Below, in pieces: positions 6,876 through 9,960 of a stretch of 9,960 nucleotides of DNA (its first letter is position 1; the number at the start of each line of letters is the position of its first letter). The stretch covers positions 1 through 9,960 of the forward strand of contig CAMDSI010000066.1 in NCBI GenBank assembly GCA_945906915.1, in the 5' to 3' direction. Source of the stretch: Spirosoma fluviale. Lineage in GTDB: Bacteria > Bacteroidota > Bacteroidia > Cytophagales > Spirosomataceae. The position numbers and the translations under genes are program-made. The notes beneath the pieces were generated by a model. That model did not search any database. It was not told where the DNA came from and saw only the letters and a list, made by a program, of their open reading frames with translations.

Positions 6876-7080
6876 CTTTCTCTTTTTTTACCCTTTCGTT
6901 TTTAGCGAATTGGTAATAGAATAAACAGCCTACGCCATACATTAGCCAGCCGTAGTGATAAAATATTTCTGCCCAAAACTGTCCCTTTATTTCCGCCGGA
7001 GTGGGACTATTCAAATCGATAATCCAAATCAAAATGAATCCGATCGCTGCAGCTAAACTTAAGATTTCTTTCTTGCCCAT
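6862..7080 (-). CDS. Small two-helix membrane protein of unknown function
   Basis: A 72-residue protein I do not recognise. Two hydrophobic segments are visible, about residues 6-23 (ending IIDLNSP) and 43-59 (GWLMYGVGCLFYYQF), joined by a polar stretch of about 20 residues. A basic tail (KNERVKKEKDGNK) suggests a cytoplasmic C-terminus, which would place the N-terminus inside as well. There is one cysteine and no CxxC, so it is not a CcmH-type thioreductase. It is also not a clear CcmD, which usually has one helix. The gene is credible: it starts one base after the ccmF stop (TAATATG) and overlaps the CNNM gene by 14 bases, fitting tightly between two real genes on the same strand. Position suggests a link to cytochrome c maturation or to the CNNM transporter, but neither is shown by sequence. 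Confidence 0.8.
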   Translation of the reverse strand: MGKKEILSLAAAIGFILIWIIDLNSPTPAEIKGQFWAEIFYHYGWLMYGVGCLFYYQFAKNERVKKEKDGNK

Positions 7081-7084
7081 ATTA
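7078..7084 (-). promoter_or_regulatory. Stop-start junction TAATATG (ccmF to small membrane protein)
   Basis: Read on the minus strand, the ccmF stop TAA, one base, and the ATG of the next gene form TAATATG, identical to the junction at 3357-3363. No Shine-Dalgarno is visible, so coupled reinitiation is likely. Confidence 0.5.
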
Positions 7085-9631
7085 AGCTGCGGTAGCGGGT
7101 TTCATTCTTCGGTATGATGCGATAAATAAACCGATAAATATCAGAATGGATCCGATCCAAACTAAATTAATATAGGGTTTCTCTAAAGCTTTAACCACGA
7201 TTAACTCTTGTTGTGTTGTATTCCACGCAAAACCAAACTCCTGGGATTGCGGGTTAATTCCAGTGAATTTAATCTTAATTCCTGTTTCTTCACTTTCAAA
7301 GGCTGGCATGGCGACCATTCCCCCTTTAATAACAAAGATCGGGCTCAGCGTAAATTGCTGCGAGTTTTTGCCTAAGACTTGGAAGTTCGCTTGAACCGCC
7401 GCGTCATTAGCTCCTAATTCCACCCCATCTACATTTGTTACCCGCGCCACATCTTTCAAGATCGCGACGAAGTCATTAATGAAAAGGGTATCGCCCGTTG
7501 TTACTGTTTGATTTTCAGTCTGAGACCATTGTTTTTCTGAGCCAGCCTCTGCCGCTAAACGCGGATCAAGGGAAACGTAAGTGTAAATATCATGGTTCCA
7601 CGCGTGCTTCACGTCTGGGGAAATCGCGGTTCCCATTTTGGGGTTTACCTGCCATCTTGGGAAGAGCGAAACCGCTTTTCCTTCTTCGTTCTTGAATTCT
7701 AATTCGTAATACGTATTCTCTGGTTCCACTGTTACGGTGTCTCCTTTAGTCGCAATTTTTACTCCATCTCGTTCGATGTTTTTCAAAGCCACAGCATGAA
7801 AATCGCCTTCAATTATCTCAAAATCATTCTTATTGAAAAACCCTTTTTGTCCGCGCACCTCGATTCGTCGGCCTTTATAAGTCACTAAATAGTCCTGCAT
7901 TTGGGCCCCTTGACCTAACCAAAGTGGCAAATTTTCTTTATTTTCTTTGTTGTCATTTTTCGTGAAATCTTCTACTTTAGTGCTAATCGCGAAGCCAGAA
8001 CGGTTCAACGAAACCACCTTCGAATAACCCGCGGAGAATAAAATTCCGATCAGCATAATCGCTAGTCCTACGTGCGCCATCGCGCCGCCTGCTAGGGAGA
8101 ATCTTTGGCGAATCAAAAACCACATGATTTTAAAATTTGCCAAAACCGCGAATAAACTACTCCACAACAAGGCAATATAAGGAAGCGTGTAAATCTTACC
8201 GATGTTAATAAACAATACACTCAATAAGGTAGCTGCAAGTGCAGGACTTACAAGTGGCTTGAAGCTTGTACTTTCTTTGATTTTCCCCCACCAAACATAT
8301 TGACCAATCGCACTTAAAATAGCTACGGCTAAGAATATCCAGATCTGAATTTTGCTATAGTGTTCTGCTTGATCTGCGGGCAAGGCGATGTTAGAAAGAA
8401 TTCCAAACGCCTCAGCAATCTTATTATACACCGGAATCGAAGTCGTAAAGGTTAATTGGAAAGCAGACAAGCCTAAAACTGCCGCCCCCACGAAAACCCA
8501 AAATTCCCGGTTATAGGTCCCCAGTTCTTTGGCATCCTTAGGCAAATCCTTCCAACGGTAAATCGACATTCCGATAGCCCCTAAAAGGAAAGTTCCCATA
8601 TACAAAAGCAGCTGGCCAGAAAGGCCTAAGTCCGTAAAGGAGTGAACAGAGGCATTTCCCAAAATTCCGGAACGGTTCAAGAAAGTCGAATACAAGACTA
8701 AAATAAACGCCGCGATCACTAAAATGATAGATGTCTTTAAGGCGGAACTAGAGGTCTTTATGGCAATCATCGTGTGGATAGCTCCCAATAAAACCAACCA
8801 AGGCACAAAAGAGGCATTTTCTACCGGATCCCAGTTCCAATAGCCTCCAAAATTCAAGGTTTCATAAGCCCAATAGGCCCCCATCATAATCCCAATCCCT
8901 AAAATACCCGCGCCAAAAAGTGCCCATGGCAATGCAGGTTTCACCCATTCGGTTAATTGCTTCTTCCACAATCCTGCCATCAAATACGCAAAAGGAACCA
9001 GCGTCAAGGCAAATCCCAAGAACAAAGTAGGAGGGTGAATGACCATCCAATAGTTTTGTAATAAGGGATTTAATCCCCTGCCATCTTTCGGAATAAAGTT
9101 CGGCTGCATACTCCAAACCGGTAGATCAGGCTGCGCTTCGCGCAACAACAAGAAAGGAGACGAACCAATTTTTAGGTCGATCCATGGGATAATTACTCCC
9201 AGAATCATCGACGTTAAAAAGGTTTGTACTAAGGCGAAAACGGTCATCACGGGGGACTCCCATTTCGGATTTTTGATCATCAATAATAGACCTAGAATCG
9301 CTTGCCAAAATATCCAAAGCAAAAACGAACCTTCTTGACCCTCCCAATAACAGGAGATCATAAACATGGTCGGTAATTGTAGCGAGGAGTGCGTAAACGC
9401 GTAATGGTATTCGAAATAATGGTTGTAAATGATCACAAAAAGGCTAGCTGCCACCACGATCACCGCGATGAAATGCAGACCGAATAAAATTCGCGCCGTT
9501 ATTTTCCAATCATTCTCTAGCTCATTAGTGGCCTGCGTGGATTTGAAATAGGCAAAGGTCGCCAGTAGCGCCGTAACGAAGGAAATGATGACAAATAAAT
9601 GCCCGACCGAACCGATGGTTTCGTGTATCAT
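7082..9631 (-). CDS. ccmF: Cytochrome c haem lyase component CcmF/CcsA
   Basis: An 849-residue multi-spanning inner-membrane protein that receives haem from CcmE and attaches it to apocytochrome c at the outer face (system I). The tryptophan-rich haem-handling motif is GGYWNWDPVENASFVPW (262-278). Four histidines sit where CcmF needs them: H199 in VIHPPTLF, H286 in GAIHTMIA, H330 in ASVHSF and H520 in MAHVGLAI. Their spacing (87, 44, 190) is close to that of E. coli H173, H261, H303 and H491. About fourteen hydrophobic segments precede residue 540; a large soluble, presumably periplasmic region (about 540-815) follows, and one last helix (about 820-839) ends the protein. E. coli CcmF is about 647 residues, so most of the extra length is in this region. 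The gene begins 2 bases after the ccmE stop. No CcmG, CcmH or CcmI gene is in view. Confidence 0.95.
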   Translation of the reverse strand: MIHETIGSVGHLFVIISFVTALLATFAYFKSTQATNELENDWKITARILFGLHFIAVIVVAASLFVIIYNHYFEYHYAFTHSSLQLPTMFMISCYWEGQEGSFLLWIFWQAILGLLLMIKNPKWESPVMTVFALVQTFLTSMILGVIIPWIDLKIGSSPFLLLREAQPDLPVWSMQPNFIPKDGRGLNPLLQNYWMVIHPPTLFLGFALTLVPFAYLMAGLWKKQLTEWVKPALPWALFGAGILGIGIMMGAYWAYETLNFGGYWNWDPVENASFVPWLVLLGAIHTMIAIKTSSSALKTSIILVIAAFILVLYSTFLNRSGILGNASVHSFTDLGLSGQLLLYMGTFLLGAIGMSIYRWKDLPKDAKELGTYNREFWVFVGAAVLGLSAFQLTFTTSIPVYNKIAEAFGILSNIALPADQAEHYSKIQIWIFLAVAILSAIGQYVWWGKIKESTSFKPLVSPALAATLLSVLFINIGKIYTLPYIALLWSSLFAVLANFKIMWFLIRQRFSLAGGAMAHVGLAIMLIGILFSAGYSKVVSLNRSGFAISTKVEDFTKNDNKENKENLPLWLGQGAQMQDYLVTYKGRRIEVRGQKGFFNKNDFEIIEGDFHAVALKNIERDGVKIATKGDTVTVEPENTYYELEFKNEEGKAVSLFPRWQVNPKMGTAISPDVKHAWNHDIYTYVSLDPRLAAEAGSEKQWSQTENQTVTTGDTLFINDFVAILKDVARVTNVDGVELGANDAAVQANFQVLGKNSQQFTLSPIFVIKGGMVAMPAFESEETGIKIKFTGINPQSQEFGFAWNTTQQELIVVKALEKPYINLVWIGSILIFIGLFIASYRRMKPATAA

Positions 9632-9633
9632 AT

Positions 9634-9960
9634 TTAATTTTTTGCTGCTACTGAGGCACTAGAGTCTGCTGAAATTTTACCTTCTTGGTATTTAGAAGGG
9701 CACTTTAAAAGAATTTTATCGCAATAGAATACTTTGTCGGAATGCATGCTTCCCACCAAAACAATCTTCTCCGACTTTTCGAAATCCTGAGGTTTAGGAG
9801 CGGCATATACAACCTGATTTTCACGACCAAGGCTATCTTGAACTAAAAATTCTAAGTGATTCGCATCTAAGGCAGGATTGTAATTTAATCCTATGATTTG
9901 ACCTGCTGCATCTTTTCTCAGCGTTCCTACCACGTGTACTTTTTGATTCGGATCCTGCTG
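9634..9960 (-). CDS. ccmE: Cytochrome c haem chaperone CcmE, C-terminal part (cut by window edge)
   Basis: The last 108 residues of CcmE; the frame is open to the right edge, so the N-terminal membrane anchor lies outside. The GTG at 9933 is an internal valine codon, since residues before it (DPNQKVHVVGTL) match the CcmE beta-barrel. CcmE binds haem covalently in the periplasm and hands it to CcmF, whose gene follows after 2 bases. The barrel strands are visible (EFLVQDSLG, VVYAAPKPQDF, EKIVLVGSM). The haem-binding segment reads ILLKCPSKY (residues 83-91 of the visible part). A cysteine (C87, codon 9702-9700) stands where E. coli has H130, and Y91 (9690-9688) matches Y134, giving CxxxY instead of HxxxY. 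A short Ser/Ala-rich tail follows. Cys-type CcmE proteins are known from archaea and some delta-proteobacteria such as Desulfovibrio. Confidence 0.92.
   Translation of the reverse strand, partial: QQDPNQKVHVVGTLRKDAAGQIIGLNYNPALDANHLEFLVQDSLGRENQVVYAAPKPQDFEKSEKIVLVGSMHSDKVFYCDKILLKCPSKYQEGKISADSSASVAAKN

Noticed and set aside
8862..9347. Two further minus-strand open frames (84 and 73 codons) inside ccmF
   Set aside because: They are alternative frames of the membrane-encoding ccmF sequence, which carries the tryptophan-rich motif and histidines in the main frame.
9634..9933. CcmE starting at GTG 9933 as a complete 99-residue protein
   Set aside because: The frame stays open to the window edge with CcmE-like residues before the GTG, and a 99-residue form would lack the membrane anchor. 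It is a partial gene.

Overview
The window looks like chromosomal DNA of a Bacteroidota bacterium, most likely Cytophagales-like. The support is moderate GC, starts preceded by A/T-rich sequence rather than Shine-Dalgarno motifs, one perfect TAnnTTTG-type -7 element, a LytS-type kinase with a LytTR regulator, and a long CcmF next to a CcmE with a CxxxY motif. The genus is not resolved. Coding density is near 99%: the only gaps of note are the divergent intergenic regions at 456-520 and 4015-4059. No tRNA, rRNA, insertion sequence, CRISPR array or prophage signal was seen.

Layout. Left edge (1-455, minus): the N-terminal part of a PhoB/OmpR-type response regulator, cut by the window edge. It is divergent from an AI-2E/PerM-family membrane protein (521-1591, plus). 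That gene converges, with a 23-base tail overlap, on a minus-strand set transcribed from 4014 down to 1569: a histidine-phosphatase-family enzyme, a LytS-type membrane histidine kinase and a LytTR response regulator. Divergent from this set is a plus-strand pair, menI (4060-4482) and menF (4479-5576), joined by an ATGA overlap. They act in menaquinone biosynthesis. menF converges, with a 21-base overlap, on a second minus-strand set entering from the right edge: ccmE (partial), ccmF, a 72-residue membrane protein of unknown function, and a CNNM/CBS/CorC-type transporter.

Functional picture. The centre and right are respiratory: menaquinone is the quinone carrier, and CcmE/CcmF deliver and attach haem to apocytochromes c. 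The two-component genes and the CNNM protein are common envelope or signalling genes, and their inputs cannot be read from sequence. No new defence, mobile or biosynthetic system is evident. The best second looks are the Cys-type CcmE, the enlarged periplasmic region of CcmF, the unknown 72-residue protein, and the extreme packing (tail-to-tail overlaps and identical TAATATG stop-start junctions).
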